Positions 16,021-23,834 are shown, counted from the stretch's first letter. The stretch is DNA of 64,000 nucleotides from Mesorhizobium sp. (GCF_005063415.1 NZ_SUEG01000007.1:17989-81988); one strand, 5' to 3'. The notes: generated from the sequence alone by a model not told the origin. Made by a program: numbers and translations.

Positions 16021-16262
16021 CGTGCAGCCCTCGCATCCGCACGCGCGCCGTCATGCGCCATTGCCAGGGTGCGGCAGACGGCATCCTCGCGAACGGTCAG
16101 GACGGCTGCGATGGCGTTGGTGTCGAACTGGCCGCTGGACCAGAGCACGATCGCAGCCAGGGCGGCGTCGCCGGTCAGCCAGCCCCCGCCCAGCCGCATC
16201 AGAGCCTGCCGAAGCTCGACCTCCGATGCTAAGTCGGGTGTGGAAATCTTGTGGCGCAGCAT
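16017..16262 (-). CDS. Small hypothetical phage protein
   Basis: An 81-residue protein of unknown function, start MLRHKISTPDLASEVELRQAL. It shares one base with the upstream stop (TGATG), and its own end overlaps the methyltransferase fragment by four bases. It is Ala-rich and helical; the segment 'FDTNAIAAVLTVREDAVCRTLAM' could be a helix-turn-helix. The frame extends upstream but only as Arg-rich sequence. Confidence 0.55.
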   Translation of the reverse strand: MLRHKISTPDLASEVELRQALMRLGGGWLTGDAALAAIVLWSSGQFDTNAIAAVLTVREDAVCRTLAMAHDGARADARAAR

Positions 16263-16507
16263 CACATGCCCTCCGCCACGACGTTGACATCGCCGCCGCG
16301 GGTGAACGGCTTGGCCTTTTGCAGGATCAGGTCGATCGTGCCGGCCGACAGGCCGACGCATTTCTTCACCTGGCTCATGCTCAAGCCCATTTCGAAGAGC
16401 AGCCGGATGCCTTCGGCCTGCATGGCGAGCGGCAGCTTCATCAGCCTGGCCGGATCGATGCTGCCCGGCTTGCCAAAGCCGGGTGCGGGTCTCTTCATAG
16501 CGGCCAT
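16262..16507 (-). CDS. Small phage protein with HTH-like segment
   Basis: An 81-residue protein, start MAAMKRPAPGFGKPGSI. The C-terminal half reads 'MGLSMSQVKKCVGLSAGTIDLILQKA', which has the spacing of a helix-turn-helix and suggests a small DNA-binding regulator. It overlaps the upstream gene by 13 bases and the downstream start by one base. No family name can be given. Confidence 0.55.
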   Translation of the reverse strand: MAAMKRPAPGFGKPGSIDPARLMKLPLAMQAEGIRLLFEMGLSMSQVKKCVGLSAGTIDLILQKAKPFTRGGDVNVVAEGM

Positions 16508-16788
16508 GCGTCGGGCTCCCAGCAGGGTTTGTGATAGGATTGGATGGAGACCAGGCCGGCGACGCCGAACATGAAATCGGAGCGGTTGCGGATCAGCCGC
16601 CCGCCCTTGCCGTCGTCGACCGTGTCGAGCCGAGAGCCATTGACGACGCCGTGCTGGCGCAGCTCGCGGTCGAGATCGGCAGTCGTCGCAAATGGGCATT
16701 CGAACACGACGACGAACGCCCTGGCCTTCGGCCCGAAGCCGTTGACCAGCTGCACCCAGTAGACGTAGCGCCTGGGATCATCCGACAT
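16495..16788 (-). CDS. Small hypothetical phage protein
   Basis: A 97-residue protein starting MSDDPRRYVYWVQLVNGFG. Two alternating hydrophobic strands (VYWVQLV and AFVVVFECPF) and the end 'HKPCWEPDAWPL' are visible; no family recognised. It overlaps the HTH gene upstream by 11 bases and lies in the continuous leftward early operon. Confidence 0.55.
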   Translation of the reverse strand: MSDDPRRYVYWVQLVNGFGPKARAFVVVFECPFATTADLDRELRQHGVVNGSRLDTVDDGKGGRLIRNRSDFMFGVAGLVSIQSYHKPCWEPDAWPL

Positions 16789-17080
16789 CGGCCTGCCCCT
16801 CTGTTTCAGTGCTCTTCCCGTGAAACACTTCTGGTGTTTCACGCTCTGGCTCGGCTGCCTGCGGCGGGTCGTAGAAGGCGCGAAACGACAGTTTCAGCCA
16901 GTCGCAGACGGCGATGACCTTGGGCGCCGACACGCTCTGGCCGTTGCAGATGCGCGACAGGTCGGAGGCGCAGACGCCGATCTCGGCCGCGCAGACGCGC
17001 CAGCCGCGCCCGTCATCCTCCAGCCGGGCGCGCAGCAGCCGGCCCAGCGCGCGATAGTCATACGTGGCGAGCCTAGCCAT
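16778..17080 (-). CDS. Small HTH (Cro/CI-like) protein
   Basis: A 100-residue protein. Residues about 25-60 form a likely helix-turn-helix (WRVCAAEIGVCASDLSRICNG) followed by 'VIAVCDWLKLSFRAFYDPP', a typical end of phage-type XRE domains. The C-terminus is acidic and disordered. The next upstream gene encodes a related shorter protein with the same 'CDW' turn, so the pair may come from duplication. It may control part of the early operon. Confidence 0.6.
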   Translation of the reverse strand: MARLATYDYRALGRLLRARLEDDGRGWRVCAAEIGVCASDLSRICNGQSVSAPKVIAVCDWLKLSFRAFYDPPQAAEPERETPEVFHGKSTETEGQADVG

Positions 17081-17333
17081 GCCGGAACTCCCTTTTCAGG
17101 AAGAGCGCCGGCTCCTCGCCGATCCAGTCGCAGAGCGCGAAGAACTCTTGAGCGCCGGGGTTGCGGCCGCGCGCGGCACGCAGGACAGCGTCGAGCTCGA
17201 CCTCGGCCTCTTTGGCAACACGCCGCTGAGTTTTGCGGCGATGGACGCGGCGCGCCTCGAGGAACATGGCGAACACGTCGAAATCGACATGGTTGGGGTC
17301 GAAGGCATCGGCGACGATCGGCGCGAGGTTCAT
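17073..17333 (-). CDS. Small HTH-like protein, relative of its neighbour
   Basis: An 86-residue, strongly basic protein: 'RRVHRRKTQRRVAKEAEVELDAVLRAARG' would give the DNA-binding helices, followed by 'FFALCDWIGEEPALFLKREF', which parallels the neighbour's 'VIAVCDWLKLSFRAFYD'. It overlaps the helicase-methyltransferase stop by four bases and the next gene by eight. A regulator role is inferred. Confidence 0.58.
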   Translation of the reverse strand: MNLAPIVADAFDPNHVDFDVFAMFLEARRVHRRKTQRRVAKEAEVELDAVLRAARGRNPGAQEFFALCDWIGEEPALFLKREFRHG

Positions 17334-20041
17334 TCCGCCGCCTCGTCAACTTCATCCGCCGATTGCTCGGCCGCGATCAGATCGAACAGGCCTGGGCCCT
17401 GCCCGCCGCCGGCGGCGATCTCGGCATAGGTGCAGCCATCGGCGAAGTAATCCGGGTTTAGCTCGACCGCGACCGCCTTGCGGCCCATGCGCAGCGCGCA
17501 ATAGGGCACGGTCATGATGCCGCCGAACGGGTCGAACACCGTCTCGCCAGGCATGGAATGCTGCTCGATCGCCCGCTCGACGATGTCGAACTGAAGCGGG
17601 CAGAGATGCATTTCGCGGCCCTTGCGCTGCTGCAGCATGTTCAGCGTGCGCATGCGCGCCACATCGGTCCAGATCTCGGGATGGTCGCTGTGCGGCGGCG
17701 CGATCATGAAGGTCGGCGGCAGCCTGCCTTCGGCGTCGAGCACTTCGGCGAATTCGACATGGATTGCGTGATCGTAGACGTTCTCTTCCGCCCATTTCTT
17801 CCAGCCGCGATAGATCAGCTTGGCGTCGAGCTTGATCAGGCGGCGCAACTCGTCGGGCAGCAGCGGCCGGTCGCCGCTTGACCGGCGCACGCCATGCGCA
17901 TCGATCTGCCAGCGGCCGCGCGAATAGCCGGTGCCGGGCACGCTGCGCAGCGAACGCTCGAAGGTCTGGGTGCGCACGCCCTCGCCCAGCGGCAGCGACT
18001 TATCCGGCTGCTCGGTATGGTCGGTGAAGGACAGCGGCTTCTGCTTGACCACGGGCTGGTCGGCATAGCCGTTCGAACGGTCTGTTGGCGGCTTGCGGAA
18101 GGTCAGCGTGTATTCCGGCATGCCGTTGCCCTGCCGGGTACCGTCCTTGCATTGCTCGCTCCAGCCGAGCCGATAGGTGCCGTTGTTCTCGCGCACGACA
18201 TCGGTGCCGATGGTGACGCGCGACATGAAGGCGAAGCCGTGCCGGCGGAAATGCGCGCAGCAATCGTCGGAGAACGGATTGACAGTCTGGAAGCCGAAGC
18301 CGTTGACACCGCCCGGCACAATCCGGTCCTTGACGTGGATGACGGCGAGACGCCCGGGCTTCAGCACGCGCAGCAGTTGCGGCGTCAAAAAGTCCATCTG
18401 CGCCCAGAAATGCGCATCGCTGTCGGTGTGGCCGAAATCGTTGAAGGACGGCGTGTATTCGTACTGCGTCGAGAACGGGATTGAGGTGACGATCAGGTCG
18501 ACGCTGTTCTCAGCCATCGACCGGGTTTCCTCGACCGTGTCATTGTGCACGACCAGGTAGTTTTCGCCGCGCACCTCCTGCCTGACGACACCCATCGAGC
18601 GCTTCAGCGCGCCATCCATCGCCTGTTCGGCCAGCCCGTACTGGCGGATGATGGCCGACATCTTCTCGGCCTGCGCCTCGAACTCGCGCCATTTGCGTTC
18701 GAGCTCGCGCCGCGTGCCGCGCTCGGCCTCGGTGTAGATCAGATCGGCCCTGACGCGGCGCGTCTGGCCGAATCGCTGGGTGCGAAACAGCGACTGGAAG
18801 AAGTCGTGGAACTTGAAGCCGATGCCGAGATAGATGTTCCACCAGCAATGCTTCTGGAAATTGCAGCCCGAGCCTGAGATCACCGGCTTGGTGGCCAGTT
18901 CGGCGAATTCGCCCCTGGCGAAGCCGACGACACGATCTTCCTTGGATTTGTCGTCGAGCGTGCCCCATACCGACTTGACGGTCGGGATCGCCTTCTCGAT
19001 CGCCACCCGCTCGGCCTCGAGGTCGTGCCAGAGGATGCGATGCGCCGAGGGATCCTCGGCACGGATTTCCAGCATCTTCTCGACACGCGCGTCGAGCGAT
19101 CGTTTCTTCTCGCGGCTGGCGTCGACCACGCCATGGGCGGCATCGGCGAACATGCGCGCCTGGCCGTTCCTGTCCTCGCCGGCAGCGCCATGGTCGGACG
19201 GGATTTCGTGCCAGCGCACGTCGATCTCGGGGAGCTCATAGCCCTCGTCGGAAAAGCCGAGGTCGGAGGGCTTCTGCACGAACAGCGCCCAGCTCGCGAC
19301 CCACAGCCAGAACTCGTCCTCCTTGTGCGGATGCAGCGTCAGCCGGTCGGCCTTGGTGCTGTCGCGCTTGAAGAATCTTGTCTTGGCTTCGCCGACATCC
19401 ATGACGCCGAGGAATGCGGCATAGGCGAGCAGCTCGATATACTCGTTCGGATCGGGGATGGCGGTGGCGACGAAACGATAGCGCACGCCGGCGTGTTTTA
19501 CGCCGGTCTTGCGATCGTCTCCGGCAAAGGTCGCCATGAACTCGCGAAACGTCTTGGTGCCGCCGAAGCCGCGCAGGCATGCCGCCTCGTCGAGCGCGGC
19601 CGCGGTGAAAAGGCAGGGGTCGAGCTTGCCGTCGCGGATCGGCTCGTAATTGGTGAGGTGGATCAGCTTCCTGCCCGGGCCGGGCTTGTTCGGCTCGTCC
19701 ATCTGGTTCGGGCGGTTGACGAACTTCAGCTCGATGTCCGGATGCCGCTCGGCCTGCTCCAGGAAGAACTCATGCCTGACGCCAAGCGGCACGACCTGCA
19801 GCGCGTGGCCGCCGGCATGCATCATCGACTGGCGCAGGATCTCGAGCTGCGTCGATGTCTTGTGAAGGCCAAAGCGCAGGAACAGCGCGCGCCGGCCGCC
19901 GCGGCAGGCCCATGGCACGATCGCCTGCGTCATCGGCTTCAACAGCGGATTGATCGTCGCCTTGTCGATATCGAAGCCGAGCGACGGCGCCAGTCGAACC
20001 TTGGCCTTGAGGAATTCGGCATAGTCGGGATGCGCCGTCAT
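17330..20041 (-). CDS. SF2 helicase fused to N4/N6 DNA methyltransferase
   Basis: A 903-residue fusion. The N-terminal half is an SF2 (Snf2-like) helicase with altered motifs: GLHKT at residues 58-62 in place of GxGKT, LDEA at 150-153, ATAIP at 192-196, and QRFGQ at 422-426. A charged linker (430-470) leads to an amino-methyltransferase domain of beta order: motif IV TSIPF at 519-523, in place of the usual SPPY or DPPY, and motif I FDPFGG at 836-841 followed by VAVELNPDYF. The start at 20041 gives an ATGA overlap with the upstream gene; upstream in-frame sequence is not protein-like. Such fusions occur in phages and may protect phage DNA; that role is inferred. Confidence 0.85.
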   Translation of the reverse strand: MTAHPDYAEFLKAKVRLAPSLGFDIDKATINPLLKPMTQAIVPWACRGGRRALFLRFGLHKTSTQLEILRQSMMHAGGHALQVVPLGVRHEFFLEQAERHPDIELKFVNRPNQMDEPNKPGPGRKLIHLTNYEPIRDGKLDPCLFTAAALDEAACLRGFGGTKTFREFMATFAGDDRKTGVKHAGVRYRFVATAIPDPNEYIELLAYAAFLGVMDVGEAKTRFFKRDSTKADRLTLHPHKEDEFWLWVASWALFVQKPSDLGFSDEGYELPEIDVRWHEIPSDHGAAGEDRNGQARMFADAAHGVVDASREKKRSLDARVEKMLEIRAEDPSAHRILWHDLEAERVAIEKAIPTVKSVWGTLDDKSKEDRVVGFARGEFAELATKPVISGSGCNFQKHCWWNIYLGIGFKFHDFFQSLFRTQRFGQTRRVRADLIYTEAERGTRRELERKWREFEAQAEKMSAIIRQYGLAEQAMDGALKRSMGVVRQEVRGENYLVVHNDTVEETRSMAENSVDLIVTSIPFSTQYEYTPSFNDFGHTDSDAHFWAQMDFLTPQLLRVLKPGRLAVIHVKDRIVPGGVNGFGFQTVNPFSDDCCAHFRRHGFAFMSRVTIGTDVVRENNGTYRLGWSEQCKDGTRQGNGMPEYTLTFRKPPTDRSNGYADQPVVKQKPLSFTDHTEQPDKSLPLGEGVRTQTFERSLRSVPGTGYSRGRWQIDAHGVRRSSGDRPLLPDELRRLIKLDAKLIYRGWKKWAEENVYDHAIHVEFAEVLDAEGRLPPTFMIAPPHSDHPEIWTDVARMRTLNMLQQRKGREMHLCPLQFDIVERAIEQHSMPGETVFDPFGGIMTVPYCALRMGRKAVAVELNPDYFADGCTYAEIAAGGGQGPGLFDLIAAEQSADEVDEAAE

Positions 20042-20631
20042 GGCCGGAACCTCGCCGGCTGCGCGTCTTTGGGCAGATAGAGTGGATGCTTCGGGTGCCC
20101 GTCCTTCGTCAGGCCCAACGAATAGCGAGCCCGGCTCCCCATCCAGCCCAAGGCCGTCTCGTCCTGGCCGAGGAACGTGCCATGCTGGCCCCACGCACAA
20201 ATGATGGTGCCGACCGGATAGTTTCTGACCAGGACGTGGTCGAACGCAGCCCGGTTGCCTTCGCCGACGGCGTCATCGTCATGATTGAGCGCCAGAAGCG
20301 CCTTCGGATCGGTGGCCCGATAGGCAAAGAGGTTGAGAACCTCGAGCCGATCGTAACCCCAGGCTTGGGCAAATCCGACGCACCGCCTGATTGTCGGGTC
20401 GTCCTCGTTGCCGTCGGCAGTTGACGGATTAAGCATGACGAAGACGCAGGTCTTAGGCTCGCCAAGCTGCGCCCCGGCGCCATCGACGATCGGCTTGCCG
20501 CGCCCGTCGGTCCACATGTCCCATTGGGCCGGCGCAGGGTGCAGCCGCCATTCTCGCCACAGCCGGTAGCGATAGGCGCCACAGGCGGAGAGTTGAGCGC
20601 CCTTGTCGATGTAGGTCAGACGATTGGCCAT
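20038..20631 (-). CDS. DUF1643 family protein
   Basis: A 197-residue protein. The sequence 'VFVMLNPSTADGNEDDPTIRRCVGFA' and 'LEVLNLFAYRATDP' are the signature of DUF1643, a family common in phages and in bacterial gene islands. Its biochemical role is not established. The ATG at 20631 shares one base with the upstream stop; a GTG one codon earlier is possible. It lies in the early leftward operon directly before the helicase-methyltransferase gene. Confidence 0.82.
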   Translation of the reverse strand: MANRLTYIDKGAQLSACGAYRYRLWREWRLHPAPAQWDMWTDGRGKPIVDGAGAQLGEPKTCVFVMLNPSTADGNEDDPTIRRCVGFAQAWGYDRLEVLNLFAYRATDPKALLALNHDDDAVGEGNRAAFDHVLVRNYPVGTIICAWGQHGTFLGQDETALGWMGSRARYSLGLTKDGHPKHPLYLPKDAQPARFRP

Positions 20632-21149
20632 CACGAGCCCCCGTCCGAGGGCTCGCAGGGCGCGTGCTTGCCGCCGCCGAAGACGTATTCACGCCAGGGC
20701 GTCCAACACCAGTTGCCGTCGCGGTTGCGCAAGAAACCCCATTTGCGGTTAGACTTACCTTGCCAGACGATGGTGATGATCTTGCCCGGCTGGCATTGCG
20801 GCGGCACGCGGCGGGTGCCGAAGACGAAGGCGGCCATGGCTGCTTCCATCGTCGCCAGGCTGTCATAGCGGCCAAGCACCCGATGCGTGTGTTCGGCCGG
20901 CCGGTATGACCAGCGCCATGCCGGCACGACCTGGCGGAACACATTCATCGAACCCCGGTCGACAACCTCTTCGACGTAGCTTGTCAGCGGAAAGGTCCAA
21001 AAATCCCAGGGATGGTCATGCGGATCGGGATCGGCATCACCGCGATGGAAGATGTGCAGGCGCAACCGCCCCAGCCGGATGCGGGTCAGTAACGGCGTTT
21101 TATGCTCGCCCTCAACGCCATAGATCGTCTCGAAACCGAAGCTCCTCAT
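20631..21149 (-). CDS. Cupin-like hypothetical phage protein
   Basis: A 172-residue protein with histidine groups typical of a cupin barrel: 'HIFHRGDADPDPHDHPWDFWTFPL' near residues 32-56 and 'EHTHRVL' near 86. These could bind a metal. The C-terminus contains 'KWGFLRNRDGNWCWTPWREY'. Proteins of this kind occur in many phages of alphaproteobacteria; the function is unknown. It overlaps the GcrA-like gene by four bases and DUF1643 by one. Confidence 0.6.
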   Translation of the reverse strand: MRSFGFETIYGVEGEHKTPLLTRIRLGRLRLHIFHRGDADPDPHDHPWDFWTFPLTSYVEEVVDRGSMNVFRQVVPAWRWSYRPAEHTHRVLGRYDSLATMEAAMAAFVFGTRRVPPQCQPGKIITIVWQGKSNRKWGFLRNRDGNWCWTPWREYVFGGGKHAPCEPSDGGS

Positions 21150-21685
21150 GCCGCCACCTGTCGTTTCGCGATCAGGTGCCGACGGCAGTAGCGCGTCTCC
21201 AGCACGTCATGCGCGCGCGGTGCGCCGCACACCGGCATGTCGGGCCCATCGGGATCGTATGGCGCGCCGGCGTAGTGCAGGCAGCGGTCTGTCATGACCG
21301 CTTCGAGGAAGGTGATCGGCAGGGTGGCTGGAAGGTTCGCGACAACCTTGACTTCAGCCGGCTTCGAAAAGTGCGCGCAAGGCGGAGACGTGAACAAAAG
21401 CTCGACCGGCGAGGCCGCCTCGACCGGCGGCGCAATGATCACCCGGCGGACCGGCCGATACTTCCGCTTCGGCGGTGTCTCGGTCTTGGGCGTAGCCCGG
21501 CCGATCGCCTGGTTCTTCGGCTGGCCCATCAACTGGCCATATTTGCCCTTGCCGCGCATGAGCTTGCCGATGACGGCGTTGCGGCTGCGTCCGGTCGGCA
21601 GCCGCTTGGATATCTGAAGGGCCGAAAGCCCCTGCCCGGCAAGGTCGTGCAACGCCTTGAGTTCTTCGGCGGTCCAGTCGCTCAT
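21146..21685 (-). CDS. GcrA-like cell cycle regulator encoded by the phage
   Basis: A 179-residue protein. The start 'DWTAEELKALHDLAGQ' and 'LSALQISKRL...SRNAVIGKLMR' are the GcrA DNA-binding domain, and the C-terminus keeps the GcrA end pattern (CGAP...YCRRH). GcrA acts with sigma70 at promoters holding CcrM-methylated GANTC sites in alphaproteobacteria. The start at ATG 21685 gives a four-base overlap with the upstream gene. The middle part is basic and Pro-rich. A phage copy may direct transcription to phage promoters or couple lysis timing to host replication; that is inference. Confidence 0.85.
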   Translation of the reverse strand: MSDWTAEELKALHDLAGQGLSALQISKRLPTGRSRNAVIGKLMRGKGKYGQLMGQPKNQAIGRATPKTETPPKRKYRPVRRVIIAPPVEAASPVELLFTSPPCAHFSKPAEVKVVANLPATLPITFLEAVMTDRCLHYAGAPYDPDGPDMPVCGAPRAHDVLETRYCRRHLIAKRQVAA

Positions 21686-22173
21686 GCTGCGCCTCCGCCG
21701 ACAAGGCTGAGGCCGGTGCCGCGCGCGGCGGCAGCCGACTTGCGCAGTTCGGCAAGGGCGATTTCCAGCTTCGCCGCACCACGATCGATGCCGGCAAGCT
21801 CGGCAGGCGTCAGCCGGCCGTCCGCGAATGCCATGGCGGCGGCGGCAATCAGCTCGCCAAACTGCACGACGACATCGGCATGCGCCGCCATCATCGTGGC
21901 GTTGGCGGCACCCGGCGCATCGGCATCGGCAAGACGGCGGCCGTTCAGTTCCGCCATCACGCTGGTGACCAGCGGCGTGCCGCATTCGGCCTCGAGCAGC
22001 ATCACGGCCGAGAGCGGCATGAGTTCCGGATCGCCGGCATTGTTGAAGCGGCCCATCTGGCTCTTCGACAGCGAAGCGATGGTAGCTGCGCGCTCGATCG
22101 TGCCGCAGCGTTCGATCAGGTCGCGCTGGGCTGCCTTGAGGCGGTAAAACCACTGACTGGAAATTTCGGCCAT
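21682..22173 (-). CDS. Phage regulatory protein, possibly CII-like
   Basis: A 163-residue protein. The N-terminal 70 residues contain an HTH-like run (LIERCGTIERAATIASLSKSQMGRFNN) followed by 'LMPLSAVMLLEAECG', seen in phage CII or host-regulation proteins. The C-terminal half is Ala-rich and helical. It is the second cistron after the Cro-like gene in the leftward operon and comes after a 131-base spacer packed with hairpins (22207-22290), so its expression may be controlled there. Confidence 0.6.
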   Translation of the reverse strand: MAEISSQWFYRLKAAQRDLIERCGTIERAATIASLSKSQMGRFNNAGDPELMPLSAVMLLEAECGTPLVTSVMAELNGRRLADADAPGAANATMMAAHADVVVQFGELIAAAAMAFADGRLTPAELAGIDRGAAKLEIALAELRKSAAAARGTGLSLVGGGAA

Positions 22174-22206
22174 GTCGGCCCCCTCTTCTCAATGCTCGGG
22201 CACAGT

Positions 22207-22290
22207 TTTCCCGGCGTGGGAAATGCGGGCTGCATTTCCCATGGCGGGACGACGGGGAAAGGGTTCAACTCGCGGGCATGAAAACCCGCG
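22207..22290 (-). promoter_or_regulatory. Cluster of alternative hairpins in leftward leader
   Basis: In the 131-base gap upstream of the CII-like gene, GGGAAATGC (22218-22226) pairs perfectly with GCATTTCCC (22232-22240), but it can also pair with TTTTCCC (22206-22212), and the second arm can pair with GGGGAAAG further right. A separate stem, CGCGGG/CCCGCG, lies at 22271-22290. Mutually exclusive stems ahead of a gene suggest an attenuator or an operator. No T tract follows. Confidence 0.45.
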
Positions 22291-22304
22291 TCTACGTCAC
22301 ATCA

Positions 22305-22673
22305 TCAAGGCGGCCCCCTGGAGGACAGCCACAGGCCTGCCCTCCAGGGTCCATCGTCATAGTGGGCGGCGAGCTTTGCTCCTGCGCACGGCTTTCGCCG
22401 GGCGCGCCTCAACAGGTGCAGGGGGCCTCGCGAGCCGTACCTGACCGCCCTTCGCTCTGGGGGGTTATGGGTGAGCATTGTCGCCTCCCTTCCTGGGAGC
22501 CAGCGCAGCACCCGCTTCGCCTCGTCGCGCAGAAGGCGCGCCAGCAGCTCGGCGGGATGTTCGCGGGAAAAGGCGGACAGCAGTTTCAAAAGACGCAGCG
22601 TTTTTGGCGGCAGCCGGCGCACCGGCTCAGCCGGCGGCGGCAGCAATGTCAGCGAGGGCGAGACGCGGATCAT
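22305..22673 (-). CDS. Small hypothetical protein downstream of Cro-like gene
   Basis: A 122-residue Arg/Leu/Pro-rich protein, start MIRVSPSLTLLPPP, overlapping the Cro-like gene by four bases (ATGA). The first 70 residues look like a real helical protein (KTLRLLKLLSAFSREHPAELLARLLRDEAKRVL); the remaining 50 are less convincing, and a perfect 9-bp inverted repeat (22316-22324 with 22341-22349) lies in that end. I cannot name a family. Confidence 0.5.
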   Translation of the reverse strand: MIRVSPSLTLLPPPAEPVRRLPPKTLRLLKLLSAFSREHPAELLARLLRDEAKRVLRWLPGREATMLTHNPPERRAVRYGSRGPLHLLRRARRKPCAGAKLAAHYDDGPWRAGLWLSSRGPP

Positions 22674-22957
22674 TCGGCCGCCTCGCGGGAAAGAGGTTGG
22701 CCGGTCCCGGCTTGGGGGATTTCGGGACCGGCCGCGACGCCGCCGGGGCGAGCAGCATCGGAAAGCGATGCCTGGAGTTGCCGCAGGAGGATCAGGGCCG
22801 GCCCTTTGGTCGGCGGCCTGGTCTCCCAGGTGGACACTGTCGAGCGGTCGACGCCGCAATGGTCCGCGAGCTGCTGCTGCGTCCACCCAAGCTCGCCCCG
22901 CAGAGCGACCACATCGACAGCCTTGTCCGTCTCTAGTTCGAATGAATGATCCATCAT
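22670..22957 (-). CDS. XRE-family regulator (Cro-like), leftward
   Basis: A 95-residue protein with a clear helix-turn-helix: 'LGWTQQQLADHCGVDRSTVSTWE' (about residues 22-44). It heads the leftward early operon and lies back to back with the other repressor gene, the CI/Cro arrangement. Two adjacent ATGs (22957 and 22954) can start it. The TGTGA-N5-TCACA operator at 22967-22981 lies just upstream, next to a TTGACA (minus strand, 22993-22988), leaving almost no 5' leader. Confidence 0.8.
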   Translation of the reverse strand: MMDHSFELETDKAVDVVALRGELGWTQQQLADHCGVDRSTVSTWETRPPTKGPALILLRQLQASLSDAARPGGVAAGPEIPQAGTGQPLSREAAE

Positions 22958-22966
22958 GACGAATAG

Positions 22967-22981
22967 TGTGAGAAAGTCACA
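22967..22981. promoter_or_regulatory. Repressor operator TGTGA-N5-TCACA (switch, left)
   Basis: Perfect 15-bp palindrome TGTGAGAAAGTCACA just upstream of the leftward HTH gene. The same half-sites in the same spacing occur at 23014, 24138 and 24172. It lies between the minus-strand TTGACA and the start codon, so a bound repressor would block leftward transcription. Confidence 0.8.
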
Positions 22982-23001
22982 TCGATCTGTCAAGTAGAAA
23001 C

Positions 23002-23028
23002 TCACATCAGAAATGTGAAAAAGTCACG
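23002..23028. promoter_or_regulatory. Repressor operators at the rightward repressor gene
   Basis: TGTGAAAAAGTCACg (23014-23028) repeats the operator pattern with one mismatch, and TCACAT-N5-ATGTGA (23002-23018) overlaps it in inverted-half order. The site ends three bases before the ATG of the rightward repressor gene, so binding could also block its own translation start region or promoter. Confidence 0.72.
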
Positions 23029-23030
23029 CC

Positions 23031-23417
23031 ATGACGGATGTAACCAGAGCAGACCAGCAGGCCGCCCGCCTACGCCAAGCTCGCGAGATGCGCGGCTTCG
23101 ACAATGCGAAGGCCGCCGCGAAGCGGTTCGGCTTTAACTACAACACCTACATCCAGCACGAAAGCGGCCGGACCGGCATCACCCGCGCTGTTAAAGATTA
23201 TGCCCGCGCCTTCCGGGTCAGGGAAGCGTGGCTTATCACCGGCGAAGGCTCACCGCAGGATATAGATGGGAGCGACGAGCTGCGCGAGATTTTCATGCGC
23301 CTGGCGGCGGCGCCACGGGAGGTCCAGGCCGCCGTGCTGACCTATGCCAGATTCGCGCTGGGCGAGCCGAGCGGCACCGAAAAATCCCGCGAAACCGCGA
23401 CCACGCCGACGTCGTGA
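23031..23417 (+). CDS. CI-like XRE repressor lacking a peptidase domain
   Basis: A 128-residue protein whose first 80 residues match the N-terminal DNA-binding domain of rhizobial phage repressors (RLRQAREMRGFDNAKAAAKRFGF, then 'YARAFRVREAWLITGEG'). Those proteins normally carry a C-terminal S24 (LexA-like) peptidase domain of about 100 residues; here the protein ends shortly after a 40-residue helix. It is divergent from the Cro-like gene with shared operators. Probably the prophage maintenance repressor, but without the RecA-cleavable part. Confidence 0.75.
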   Translation: MTDVTRADQQAARLRQAREMRGFDNAKAAAKRFGFNYNTYIQHESGRTGITRAVKDYARAFRVREAWLITGEGSPQDIDGSDELREIFMRLAAAPREVQAAVLTYARFALGEPSGTEKSRETATTPTS

Positions 23418-23596
23418 TCGATAAGCACGTGCCAGTGCCCACCATGGATTTCCCTCATCGCCTCCGCGATCGATCGCGTGTCCCTGGCAATGCGCTCGGA
23501 GATCATCGCTGCTCTTGATTGAGGCGATGTCGCGATCGCTCGCAATTTGTCCATTGCCTGATCGCCCGCAGCTTCGCGCGATTCGTACTGGATCAC
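23342..23596 (-). CDS. Small hypothetical protein antisense to repressor end
   Basis: An 84-residue protein from a GTG start preceded by GGGAGAAG at good spacing. 'DKLRAIATSPQSRAAMISERIARDT' is helical, and 'GGHWHVLIDHDVGVVAVSRDF' looks like a genuine beta hairpin rather than an off-frame translation. Its 3' 76 bases run antisense to the repressor gene, which could limit repressor expression. Existence is likely but not certain. Confidence 0.45.
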   Translation of the reverse strand: MIQYESREAAGDQAMDKLRAIATSPQSRAAMISERIARDTRSIAEAMREIHGGHWHVLIDHDVGVVAVSRDFSVPLGSPSANLA

Positions 23597-23834
23597 TTGT
23601 CTCTTCTCCCAAACCGAACGGCAGTGAAGTTAGGAACAATTTCCTCTAGGCTGTCAAATCAGTTTTTCACGCCGTCCAGTGTCCCATTTCGGTACGCATA
23701 CAACCGTTGCTGAATGATCACCAGATTGTTTCAACCTGTAACGATCCCCTGTGAATAGCGGGGAAAGTAGTACCAGTTTTCGACAAAATCTGGAACCATT
23801 TCGAACACTTGACCTTTCGGCGATAAGTCGGGGC

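Noticed and set aside
22278-22949. Plus-strand frame of 223 codons opposite the Cro-like operon start
   Set aside because: It is antisense to the HTH gene, which has clear motifs, and its sequence is Arg/Ser/Pro-rich without any recognisable domain.
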